Below, one piece after another: positions 21,930 to 33,324 of a stretch of 64,000 bases of DNA. Numbering within the stretch: the first letter of the stretch is position 1; each line of letters starts with the position of its first letter. The notes beneath the pieces were generated by a model that made no database searches, was not told the origin of the DNA, and saw nothing but the letters and a program-made list of their open reading frames with translations. This DNA comes from Scilla litardierei. Taxonomy: Eukaryota > Streptophyta > Magnoliopsida > Asparagales > Asparagaceae. The translations under genes and the position numbers were made by a program. Location: assembly GCA_030789695.1 (NCBI GenBank), contig CM061142.1, positions 49,169,987 through 49,233,986 on the forward strand, written 5' to 3'.

Positions 21930-23629
21930 TGTTGTGCCCTGTATAGCTACTGCACATGTACTAGAGGGGGGGTGAATAGTACTTTTAAATAATAGGGAGA
22001 GTTATTCCTAATTATCGTGCAATTAATAAACAACAATGCGGAATAACAACAATCAACAAGAATAAATGCAAACGTAAACAAATGGTTTAATGGGTTCGGA
22101 TCCACCCAAGTCTCCCTGACTTGTTCCCGGTGATCCTATGTCCCAACCACCCGGTCCCCTCCGGATACTTGAGTTAGAAACCCTAACTCAAGATTTCCAC
22201 TATGAAATACTTGTGAAAACCCTTCACAAGTCAAATCATACACACATGAAGATTGTGACTCCCACAACCCGGGATCACAAACAAACACTCACAACCGAGA
22301 GTAAATCACTTACAATAACAAAGTAAATTGAAATGAAATGCTTACCAACAAAATACCTATGCCTTAAGTATTCTTACCAAATTAGTGCAAGGGGGATTTT
22401 GATGGAGGAAGATGGCACCAAACCCTAGCTTCAAGAAGATGACCAGCAATGGAAGCCTAGCGTGGAGATGGTGACCTAGAATCAAGCTTCTAGCTTGAAT
22501 GGCTCACAATGGAGAGAATCTCTCTTTTGGATTTAGGGCTCAAGAACATGAGGGAGAGATTCTTGTGAGAAGAGAGAGCTTGGAAATAGAGTTGATTGCT
22601 CTTCTCTTTTGATTTGAAAATATCTCTAATATATTGCTTAACCCCTTCAAGAAATGAATCAGGATTCTATTTAAAGGGGCAAGGAAAAACGAGTTCAAAA
22701 AGATCCCAACAGCTCTTTTCTGAAGCTGGTTAGTCGGTCAAAGAAGGATGCCCGACCGACTAGATCACAATCTAGTCGGTCGGTCAATGAGCATGGACCG
22801 ACTAACGAGTTGACAGCCAAGATAGAAAAGTTCACGGTCAATATGAACTAGTCGGTCTAAGAAGACTTGCCGACCGACTAGTTGGACAACTAGTCGGTCG
22901 GTCAGTGTTCTTTGACCGACTAAGAGATGAAACACAAAGGCTGGAAGCAAGTTTAACTAGTCGGTCTAAGAACAATGTCTAACCGACTAGTTTCTCAACT
23001 AGTCGGTCGACAGATGTGCTTTGACCGACTAAGTGTAAACAGTGGCTCAGGCTGAAATTGGGAGAAGAAAACTAGTCGGTCCGAGAAGGATTCCTAACCG
23101 ACTAGATCGTCATCTAGTCGGTCAATGAGCCTTCTTGGACCGACTAACTGTAAACAGTAGATAGCCAATATTGAGCAAGGGCATCTAGTCGGTTCATGAA
23201 GGATTGCCGACCGACTAGATCGTCATCTAGTCGATTGGTTCTCCTACTTGAACCAACTAAGATGCACCGAAAGCCGAGGGAAGAAGCGCGAAGCTTCGGG
23301 AAAGTTCCTATGGGCTTCTAAGATAATCCTAGCTCTAAGATATGAGCAAAATGAAGATTATAATGTAAGTCCTACTCAAGGCTTAACATTCTAAGTAAAG
23401 AAGCTAGAAGACTATATATAAACCTTGACGATCCGTCTTCAATAAAGGTCCTTGACCTTAAACGAAGCTTCAGGCACACGATCACGCGTATTGAGAAGTC
23501 TTGAGACCTCGCTTGAGATGAACGTATTCTTTTGGCGACGATCTCCATAACTGCGCTCACAAATAGTTAGTACACGATATTTATGTTTGCTCATCATGAA
23601 AACCAAATCCGGGGAATCTATACTCAACA
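21930..23629 (-). repeat. 3' LTR of element C (1700 bp)
   Basis: Edges are TGTTGTGCCC and ACTCAACA. Compared with the right LTR it lacks 28 bases near 23443 between two CTTCA copies, which accounts for the whole length difference. It carries the CTAGTCGG palindromic array at 22729-23258. Confidence 0.93.
22729..23258. repeat. Palindromic array in left LTR of C
   Basis: Inverted repeats of the ACCGACTAG-loop-CTAGTCGGT type are spaced about 110 bp, with TTGGACCGACTAA half sites between. The same array occurs in LTR A and in the right LTR of C (37018-37545). Confidence 0.88.
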
Positions 23630-23910
23630 TTCTCCCCCTTTTTGGTGATGACAAACCAACATAAATAATAATCAATAATAATGTACTAAATGAAATTTAC
23701 TTACTCCCCCTGCATTGATGACACATTAGTTCCATATGAAATAATAAACATATGCATCAATCAGGCGAGAAAATTAAAACTACACATCCATTTATCGAAT
23801 TTGAAATACATTTATATTTTCTTAACTCCCCCTGAATCTAACATATCAAATTAGACTCATGCTAAACTATCATTTAGCACATGCCATTATTATATCTCTC
23901 CCCCTTTGGC
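23630..23910 (-). other. Main and internal polypurine tracts of element C
   Basis: On the minus strand the main tract reads CCAAAAAGGGGGAGAA directly against the LTR (23630-23645). AGGGGGAG-type repeats follow at about 23704, 23826 and 23900. A polypurine tract primes plus-strand DNA synthesis; several in tandem is a Sirevirus trait. Confidence 0.88.
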
Positions 23911-24767
23911 ATAATCCAAAAAGTGCGGGAGGGAGTCAATGATAACAAATCATGGCCAAATAATACATGAATCACGGGAGTCGAAGAATACGACCTCGGT
24001 CCAATGACACCAAAGTAAAATACCAAAACATATTAAAGGTGTGCCAAGGAGACCTTAGTCGAAAAACGAAAAATGAAACAAAATGAAGTCATCAAAATAC
24101 CAATTGTAAATTCACGCATTGATGAAAGGAATTTATTCTCCAATATCAACATTTGTAGCTACACTAGTGCATGGAAAACAATTCTATGTTTTCATACAAC
24201 TAAAGCTATTAAATCAAGATAATCGTCGAGTGACGATAGTCAATATCAGAGACCAAAATGCAATGAGAATACCAATACCAAATGTATCGAATTGATATCA
24301 AAAGTAAAACGGAAAAGTGTTATGCCAAAAAAAATAAAACACCATAAAACTAGGCATACACAATCCTAGCATACTAGTGGAAACAAAATGATACCAATGT
24401 AAAAATTCTATTTATGCATGCATACAATCACACATGGATACCAAATGTAATATCATACTTACAACATTAAGCTCCACCTACATTGGTGCATCGATCAAGC
24501 ACCATCAACTCCGTTTGAATGAAAGTCTTTGCAAATCGAGGAGTTGGTAGGGTTGGTATCCCAAAGCGGATTGAACCTAGAAAACTTCATTTTGGTATCC
24601 AAAAATCCTTTTGGATCCAATGGGTTAGACAACAAATTTGAAATACGAAATAAAAATTATTGTAACCCATAAATTAATATAATCAAAATCAATTTTATAA
24701 ACACATGCCTTGGTACCCATAACATGATCATAAACTCATGGTACCAAGCATTGAAGGGTTAACGGAA
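23911..24767 (-). other. Non-coding interior of element C replacing pol
   Basis: A-rich sequence with no frame of interest on either strand. It sits exactly where protease through RNase H should follow gag. Near the gag stop a GGTACCATGAGTTT..GGGTACCAAGG stretch resembles the post-gag sequence of A, suggesting that pol was lost by internal deletion or replacement. Confidence 0.65.
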
Positions 24768-27071
24768 CTAACCCTTCGGAAAGCAAGTCCAAGAGGAACT
24801 TGACTTCCCAACATAATCATCATTCAAAATAACATCATTAATATATGATTTCATATAAACATTCATATCATCATTGCTAGTGTTCTTGGGACCCCAAATA
24901 GTGTACATTTTGGGAATCCTCAACCTAGTGGTTGCATGCACAAAAGTTTGATTTCTATGTGGTGCATGTGGCCTAGGAGCATGGGATCTAGCAATAGTAT
25001 GATGATGTGTGTATGCATGAGGATGATTATGAGAGTAGGCATGCACATGTGGATAAGATGTTTGAACATAAGCCTTAGGATGTGCATGAGCATGATTACG
25101 TGCATATGGGTGTCTCATATGAGTGTTTGCACGTGCTCGTGGGTACGGAGCATAAAAATCATCATTAATATGAACCGGTGGAGTAGGATGTGTGTTCCTA
25201 CGTGGCATAGCATGTGAGTACAAAAATGCATGACCCCTCTTTGGAGGTCCACCCAAAGTGGGTTTCTTTCCAATCGGGGGTGTGTACGAAGTGGAAGCAC
25301 TATTGGTAGGAGAACTACCAATGGGGTGTTTGTTCCCACTCGTTGAGGCGTCGGAAGTAGGCCTAACAAAGGTTATAGACGATTTGGATGAGTCTCCCAT
25401 CTTATACCCCAAGCCAATGTGGTGTTTGGCCGGAAGTAAGTCATTTAGGATATAATCCAAATTGCCCTTACCTTTATTGAAATCATTGATACAGCCTAAC
25501 GTGCACTCATACTTCTCTTTGAGAGAATGCATCGAAGCATCCAAAGTGGATACTTGCGATGTGAGTGTATAAACACGAGATTTGAGATTCTTATTCTCAA
25601 TACTCAAGGTTGAGTTTTGAGAAGTCAAATCCGACATCTTGTGTTCATCCGATTTCTCAAAATGAACATGCTCAAGTTGAGATTTGAGGTTCTTCACCTC
25701 ATTTCTCAACAAGCCATTATGAGTAAGCAAACTTGCTTTCTCATTGACGAGTGTCTCAACAATGGTGTCATTGTTGGTGATGGTAGTCTTAGGAGAGGTT
25801 TGGAGGCTAACAAGTTCATCTTTGGTCTTATTATATCTATCTATTAATTTAGTAAATTTAGACCAAATTTCTTGGTTAGCTAACCTCATTTCTTCCATAG
25901 TAGGCTCTCCACCTTCATCCTCGCTACCATCCTCGCTTTCATCCTCGCTATCATCGAAGGAGGACTTTTGACCTTTTGCCTCATCATTAGCCATGAAGCA
26001 AATTTTTGCTTTCTCCACTATTCCATCATCCGACTCTCCACTTGAAGAATCCTCTTCGGAGTCGGTGAATGTGCCAACAAGCCCTTTCTTGTGCTTTCTC
26101 GACTTGTCGTACTTAGATGCCTTCCCCTTCTCCTTGTGTTTGTAGAGTGGACAATCCGGTTTGATGTGTCCTGGCTTGTTGCATTTATAACACACGGGAG
26201 TAGAGGCATTAGTCGAACTAACTTTAGATTTATTCAAAGATTTACCTATTCGGAGGAATCGATTGAACTTCCTTGCCATACGGGCAATGGATTCCATGTC
26301 CAATTCGTTTTCCGATTCTTCATCATCGGTAGATGGAGCGGCCTTGAATGCAATCACCTTTTTCTTTGGCTCGTCTTGCTTCAAGTACGCCTTCATCTTT
26401 TCCCTCATCCGGATCTTACTATCCTTGCATACCTCATAAGACAACAAGGTACCCATTAGTTGTACGACGGTATATTTATTCATGTCATTACCTTCCTCGA
26501 TGGCGAAGGTACGCTTTTCCCAACATGATGGAAGACCGTCGATAATCTTTGAGCATTTCTCCTTTTGGGTGTAGGTTTTCCCAAGAGCTTCCAAGTCGTT
26601 GGATATATCTATGAAGCGAGCATAGTATTCCTTTATGGTTTCACACTGCTCCATATGAAACAACTCAAATTCTTTGTAAGCAACGACGAGTTTAGAGTCT
26701 TTTACCGTACTCGATCCTTCGTGCAAAATGAGGAGTTGGTTCCATATTTGATATGCACTCTTACATGTGCATATCTTGTTGAAGTCCTCGGGCTCCAACG
26801 CACAATTCAAGGCATTCATTGCCTTGGCATTGGCTACTTCCGCAGCGACCTCCGCGGGAGTCCACTTCGCGAAATCTTCTTCGGAAGGCTCAACATACTC
26901 CGTCATGGTGGCTCTCCATAGTGAAGCGCTCCGGAGGAAAATTTGCATCCGGCATTTCCAGTACCTGTAGTTGGTACCGTTGAAGTGTGGAGGCCTGACG
27001 GAGGATATTCCTTCCATAACTGAAGAAGCTCCATCGCGATTCTTGAAGACGTTGTAGTCGTTGTTCGTCAT
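24768..27071 (-). CDS. Gag polyprotein of element C (intact, about 767 aa)
   Basis: The chosen start is the Met at 27069-27071 (MTNNDYNVFKNRDGASS); an in-frame Met three codons upstream is also possible. The UBN2-type capsid domain spans about residues 25-250 (RPPHFNGTNYRYWKCRM, then YVEPSEEDFAKWTPAEV and LPSCWEKRTFAIEEGND). A complete CCHC zinc knuckle, CYKCNKPGHIKPDC, lies at about residue 300. An acidic Ser/Glu-rich stretch, a coiled-coil-like region (about 400-540) and a His/Pro/Tyr-rich tail follow. There are no stops or frameshifts over 2.3 kb, unlike the homologous A gag. It should form particles and bind RNA in the cytoplasm, depending on pol proteins from relatives. Confidence 0.9.
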   Translation of the reverse strand: MTNNDYNVFKNRDGASSVMEGISSVRPPHFNGTNYRYWKCRMQIFLRSASLWRATMTEYVEPSEEDFAKWTPAEVAAEVANAKAMNALNCALEPEDFNKICTCKSAYQIWNQLLILHEGSSTVKDSKLVVAYKEFELFHMEQCETIKEYYARFIDISNDLEALGKTYTQKEKCSKIIDGLPSCWEKRTFAIEEGNDMNKYTVVQLMGTLLSYEVCKDSKIRMREKMKAYLKQDEPKKKVIAFKAAPSTDDEESENELDMESIARMARKFNRFLRIGKSLNKSKVSSTNASTPVCYKCNKPGHIKPDCPLYKHKEKGKASKYDKSRKHKKGLVGTFTDSEEDSSSGESDDGIVEKAKICFMANDEAKGQKSSFDDSEDESEDGSEDEGGEPTMEEMRLANQEIWSKFTKLIDRYNKTKDELVSLQTSPKTTITNNDTIVETLVNEKASLLTHNGLLRNEVKNLKSQLEHVHFEKSDEHKMSDLTSQNSTLSIENKNLKSRVYTLTSQVSTLDASMHSLKEKYECTLGCINDFNKGKGNLDYILNDLLPAKHHIGLGYKMGDSSKSSITFVRPTSDASTSGNKHPIGSSPTNSASTSYTPPIGKKPTLGGPPKRGHAFLYSHAMPRRNTHPTPPVHINDDFYAPYPRARANTHMRHPYARNHAHAHPKAYVQTSYPHVHAYSHNHPHAYTHHHTIARSHAPRPHAPHRNQTFVHATTRLRIPKMYTIWGPKNTSNDDMNVYMKSYINDVILNDDYVGKSSSSWTCFPKG

Positions 27072-27106
27072 AGCTCTCAACTTTGGCTATGTGTAGCTTT
27101 GAACTT

Positions 27107-27119
27107 GGCTCTGATACCA
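27107..27119 (-). other. Primer binding site of element C (initiator tRNA-Met type)
   Basis: The minus strand reads TGGTATCAGAGCC, a perfect match to the standard plant iMet primer site, two bases from the LTR edge at 27122. Confidence 0.93.
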
Positions 27120-27121
27120 AT

Positions 27122-27638
27122 TATTGTGCCATGTATATCTACTGCACATGTACTAGAGGGGGGGTGAATAGTACTTTTAAATAATAGGGAGAGTTATTCC
27201 TAATTATCGTGCAATTAACAAACAACAATGCGGAATAACAACGATCAACAAGAATAAATGCAAACGCAAACAAATGGTTTAATGGGTTCTGATCCACCCA
27301 AGTCTCCCCGACTTGTTCCCGGTGATCCTACGTCCCAACCACCCGGATCCCCTCCAGATACTTGAGTTAGAAACCCTAACTCAAGATTTCCACTATGAAA
27401 TACTTGTGAAACCCTTCACAAGTCAAATCATACACAAATGAAGATTGTGACTCCCACAACCCGGGATCACAAACAAACTCTCACAACCGAGAGTAAATCA
27501 CTTACAATAACAAAGTAAATTGAAATGAAATGCTTACCAACAAAATACCTATGCCTTGAGTATTCTTACCAAATTAGGGCAAGGGAGATTTTGATGGAGG
27601 AAGATGGCACCAAACCCTAGCTTCAAGAAGATGACCAG
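27122..27638 (-). repeat. 5' LTR of element C, segment 1 of 3
   Basis: It begins TATTGTGCC, against TGTTGTGCC in the left LTR, and follows the left LTR base for base with scattered substitutions. It is cut at 27638 by element J; the last five bases, ACCAG, are the J target duplication. Confidence 0.93.
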
Positions 27639-30610
27639 TGCAACGACCCGGTCCCCGGGATACCGGATAAGTACGAATCCGTATCAGGTATTCCCGAAGA
27701 GGCGAGTGTTACGTAGAAAGAAAGAAAAGAAGAGAGTAGGAAGAACACTGCAGGTACTACGCACGTGCTGGGAAGTACAAGTAAAACTCCGTCACAGATA
27801 AAAACACTGAGAAAATAACAAAAGTACAATATTCCATTTTATTGATACATGGATACATCTTATACAAACACCAACATCTTCATATTCACAACTCTAAGTA
27901 CAAAGGTCCACCCGAAAAGAAACACCAAAAAGTACAAGTCTCTCATCATACCCCTCACCACCCAATACTACAACTGATCACCAACTCCGAAGCTCCAGCC
28001 GCTATCTCCAACCTCCAACTCACATGACCTGAAAGTCAACGGGGACACGTCAACGCGTGACCCAGTAGAAACTCCTAACACTCTAGCAGAACCCAGTTTT
28101 AGAACTAGTCTGTCTATCTAGGGAGGGTAGTCTAACAAGTAAGGTTCATGGTGCGTAAAAGTAATCACATTCTAACATGCGAACCTAGTTATGAGAACGT
28201 GCAAAAACATGCATATGAAACCATATTATGAAATGCAGCTATTGAAAGGAAGCGTAAGAACATGTTGCCATGTGACAATAGCATTAAAGTACACAAAAAT
28301 AAGGAGACATGAGATAACAACATTTATAAATTAAAGACAACTACTATAAGTTGTTGATTCACATATTTGGAACCCGTGTATACCGTAGAACGCTAAGGAG
28401 GCGGACTTCACCCAGGGTGGGTGAAAAAGTGGTACCACAACCAGCGACACGAGCACTGGATGGGCCTCTCGTAACTCTCCGTACCCGAACGGAACAAGGT
28501 ATGGGAGTGAGATAAACTCGGTTTTTCTGTCGGACAAACGGAGCAAACCATCAATTACCGTCATGATGCATCACGAGTACACCAGCGGCCTCTCCAACCC
28601 TTTCAACTCGCCCTTCTGGGAGTGATACAGCGGGTGAGAATTCATATCATATGTCCGCTCCTTAACTCCTAAAGTTTACCCGTTTTCCCCCAAACCCGTG
28701 TCACCCTCCTTTAGGAGGACTGATACATTTCTCATTCTCACTCTCAGTTTTCAAGATATTACTTCGTTTGTCAACGAATCATCTAGCGGACTTGAATACC
28801 GCTTTAACCAACTTTTAACAATATCATCATCATCTAACAATATCATCATCATCATCATCATCATCATCTCAATTAAAGAATTGCATGGAATATCATCACA
28901 AACTCATCGTTATGAACATACTAATGTGAAAGCATAAACAAATTGAACTTAAATATTATTGACATAACGAATATTTCATGAACCATCTTCATAACTACAT
29001 GTATCAAGAGCATGTCATTGAGAACATGATTAGCACAAACAAACTTAACTTCGAACAAAACTACACCATGATAAATAATAAGCAAAATTAGCATATGAAT
29101 CTGTCAAAACCGTTACAGCAGAAAGAATATCACTTTTAGCCTATCTACAGTCAGAATTGGTGTCTGGTCCCTTCACGAAAGTTGTAGATATGGGTGTTTT
29201 CCTTTCACTGACCAAATTTCATAAGCTCAGTTGACATATGTGATTTATGGTGGATTTTCTCCTAACATGTATAATTTCAGCATTCTGAACCAGAAACTAA
29301 GTTCAGTTCAAGTCCATTTTTCTACAAGTTACAGACAGAATTAAAATCTAAAAAAATTATGGGTTGAATATCTTGAAGGCAGCTTTCCAATGGAATCAAG
29401 ATCATAATATTTTATAAAGTGTGCATGGATTTTTACTCGTTTTACTGAAAGGTGTCAAAACTGTCTAAAAACAGACCAGTTTTAGAAACTGAGTTTTTAC
29501 CCTAGCTTTCAGTCCGAATTTGCAAAACTTGTAAACGTGAAAGTTATTAAGGACTACAATATGAATAACATATATGTTTTCATATTTTTCTTTCATCTAC
29601 GTTGGGAGATATTCTCAGTTTAACAGAGAATAAAAATACTGGAATTTCAGAACAGTTTTGATTGAAACACCAGTTTGCAAATCCAAATTTTTATAAAATC
29701 ATACGGCTAGAATTTGGAAAAATGATCTAAATAAAAGTTGTTCATAATAATGAGATACCCAACATATAAAATTTCCAAAGCATTCCCATTAACCAATTAA
29801 CCCCAGCACTTAGTCAAAGTTTCAGTTTTTCTAGATCAAATTTCAGCATGAAGAACAAAGGTGTTTCATGAAAGTTAATTCAATTCTCCTTGTCCTAAAA
29901 CTAAATTCTACCTATGTGAAAGGAATTTCTACCTTGCAAAAGTCCTCCAAAATATTTCTTTGGCCCTTCTTAGTCCTTGATGGAGAGCCACATATCCTCC
30001 TTCTCCAAGCTCCAATTGATCTCCAAAAAGTAGGGTTTTGGGGCTAATTTGGACTAATTTTAGATGTTGGAATGATGAGGGGTCATTGGTGGTGGAAGAG
30101 GAGGAGTAATTGATGGTGATGGAGGAGGAAGGGGTGGTGCAAGAGGGGAGAAAGGGGAGGATGAATTTTGACCAGAATTTTGGGGGGTGAGGGAGAGAAA
30201 AATGAGGGTTTTTTTTGAATTTTTTTGTATTTTGTTTTCCATGCCTAGTTTTTAGGAATCCCTAAAATCCTCTCCACCATCCATTTAGTCAAGATTTTTT
30301 CCATGTGTTCTCTAATTAACTAACAATATGACACATAATATGATGTGTTGTCATGGTAAGAAAAATGTGTATTTTGTATTTTAAGAAACTAAAAATACAT
30401 GAAGAAATACTTCATACACTCCAAATACATGTATTTCTCCAAATACTCTCATATACTAAATTCAAGTAATGAGTTTAAAATATTTTAAAATAAATTCCTA
30501 CACCAAAATAATTAAAGAAAAATACGGGCATTCTCCCCAAAAATCATACGCACTTATCTACGCCCAAAAATACCTACATATATATGTATATATGGATACG
30601 GGGTATTACA
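27639..30610 (-). repeat. 3' LTR of element J (2972 bp)
   Basis: It runs from TGCAACGACCCGG to GGGTATTACA. It contains a (TCA)n run at about 28840-28867. Apart from the MITE in the right copy and scattered substitutions it matches 33325-36729 throughout. Short open frames within it show no recognisable domain. Confidence 0.92.
28822..28867. repeat. (ATC)n trinucleotide repeat
   Basis: Two runs of ATC/TCA triplets separated by CTAACAAT lie in the left LTR of J. The right LTR has one run only (about 34510-34537), so the tract length differs between the two copies. Confidence 0.85.
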
Positions 30611-33324
30611 TTCTACCCACCTTAAAAACAAAGTCCGCCCTCGGACTTTTCATGGTAAGGGTCTGACCTGAGATTAATTGTAGAAGGGTCTCCCTACCCA
30701 CGACATACAAACAGCGCTATATGTATATACAATACACTCATGTATACATGCAATATATCGTAGATTATACACATATATATGGACATTCTTATCCAAGAAT
30801 ATAGGTATACACACAGACAAATCATCACAACACCTACATAGTACTATACATTCCATATTCATCCATGTACTCACAAATATATCTATATTGCATGAGAACA
30901 CTCACATATATATACAGACTAATATGTACACACATGCTAGTACACCTATACACATGGACACATGTATCAATGTCGTACATAGCAATAAGTAGAAATGTGT
31001 ATAGATACACCCAATGCATTCATATACACACCAATATTTATACCCTTATTATACCCACTATATATACACTCACATATAGATACACACAAATACATGTCCA
31101 AAGACATATGCTATATCATGGATACATATGGATATATCTAAATACATACACCTTTATATGTAATCACACACTCCTTGTATTTGTATATCTACATACATGC
31201 ATGTTCACATGATATTTAAACACACCCTACTCATAAGTCACAAAGCTAGCATACTTACACATACACATACCTATGGGTATACCTAGATACATCAGAGTAT
31301 AATTCAAGTATACATCCATATGTATTCATATCCAATATTTACTCACATAAGTCTAATTTATCCACCTATTCACGGTACAAATATACTTACATACAAGCCG
31401 TCCGCATAACATATATTCAATGCAGTATATATATACACACAACACTATGTATAAATAATAGCATAAGAATCTTATCAATACAGTATATGTATCTATATAC
31501 ACACACACTTGTACAAACAAGACATGTCCATATATAATTCTCATTCACTTGTTACACTCACATATCATCACATAATATATAAGTACACACCAATATTGTA
31601 TAACTTGGCATACCTACTTATGCATATCTATACACACCATTTAGTACGCCAATATATTTCACACACTACTTATGATAAGCCTCCAATAGTATCTATACTC
31701 ATATATACATATCTCATTATATCAATTTACACCACCACATTCCTAGTATGCATACACACACACATCATCATATAGATTCTCATATAACAATACCAATACA
31801 CACAGATATTCACATAATGATATATCTATCCAACATCGGTGTAAGCGTATCCGCTTACAGTCAGACAGGCAACCATATACATATTTCATATATGTATCAA
31901 ACACACAACTCTAGTACACCTAGGGCATGCCCATCCGCACATGGATTTACACAATCATCATGTACATATACACCACATATTACCAATACATACGGTATAC
32001 CATATCTATACATCGCCTAGAGCTCAATCAACTATATATGTCCATGATACACACTTCTTATAGGTTACCATATGTTAATCATATATACGTATGCACCTCT
32101 ATACTCAGACATACAATCATGTACGTCTCCTAGTATCCATTCAACATTCACAGATGTATCATTGCACAAGATTTAGCATATCAATATCAATACACATAGA
32201 TAACCATACAAAATTATATTCATCTATATACAGGTGTAAGCGTGCCAGCTTACAACCATATATATAACTATATACATATCACGTATATCACCACGTATGC
32301 ATATACAACATAATAGACAACCATAATATACTCACATTTCGAGAGTATGCCAGCTCATACATGAGTGGGACACATGGATCCCTGGATCCACACATACATG
32401 GGTGTATACACTACACTTTATATATATACACACACACTTACGACATACATCTCAACCAATACAATCACTCTATTGCACCTACCTCTTAAAGTGCAACCAC
32501 TTACGAACACATGTACTTATAATTTCACATATCAACATATAGCCACACCAGTAGCTAAGGTAGTAGCATATACATATAATCATTCCATGTATACCATCAT
32601 ACACTCTATACATTCAAATATACTTCCAGTTAGACTTACCAACAAACATCCATATACTAACACATATACCATAAATTTATTTACACGCCATTACATATTC
32701 ACACAGATACTCCGCATATCTATACACTTTTCCATTAGACACCCATATACAAATATATCTTCTAACCTCACATAAATGCATCATACTTTAGTATCTATAC
32801 ATACAGCTCTATATACATCCATATAGTCATACATATACACCTCCAAATATAATCGAAGTATAGATTACCATATAGATAATACATAACACTCTATTGCACA
32901 GATAATATGTCTTACACATAATTTCACTCATCAAATAATACATTCACCTCAATCCATACAAACAACAGTACTATACACACACCTATACTATGAATTACAA
33001 GAATACACATAAGTAGTTATACACGTATCTATAGTGTATCTTATTTACAGATATAGCTATAGACACATATCTATAAAATTACACGCAAAGACATTACAAT
33101 ACTTTTATATCCATGCAAACACATACCCACCCGTACATATATGTATATATACAAACAACTACTCATGCGTAAACTCAGGGAGCTCTTTACATTGGGTTCC
33201 TAATACCAGGGTTTTACCCTAAGGTTGATCACCTACCCACCTTAGGATACATCTACCCCTATGGAGCATTACCCGTACTATCCTTATGCACGCCGCAGTG
33301 CGGAGACCTGCATGGGCCACCACC
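30611..33324 (-). other. Interior of element J: low-complexity, G-poor, non-coding
   Basis: The plus strand is dominated by ACATATACACAC-like words and is strikingly poor in G over 2.7 kb. Frames of 60-136 codons come from this composition, not from conserved domains. The only G/C-bearing islands are hairpins near 31841, 32236 and 32345 and the two ends. No gag, protease, RT or integrase motif was seen on either strand. Confidence 0.75.

Noticed and set aside
30865..32775. Frames of 88-136 codons in the interior of J
   Set aside because: Low-complexity Tyr/Ile/Thr/His text from ACATATACAC words; no conserved motif, and no matching frame on the presumed coding strand.
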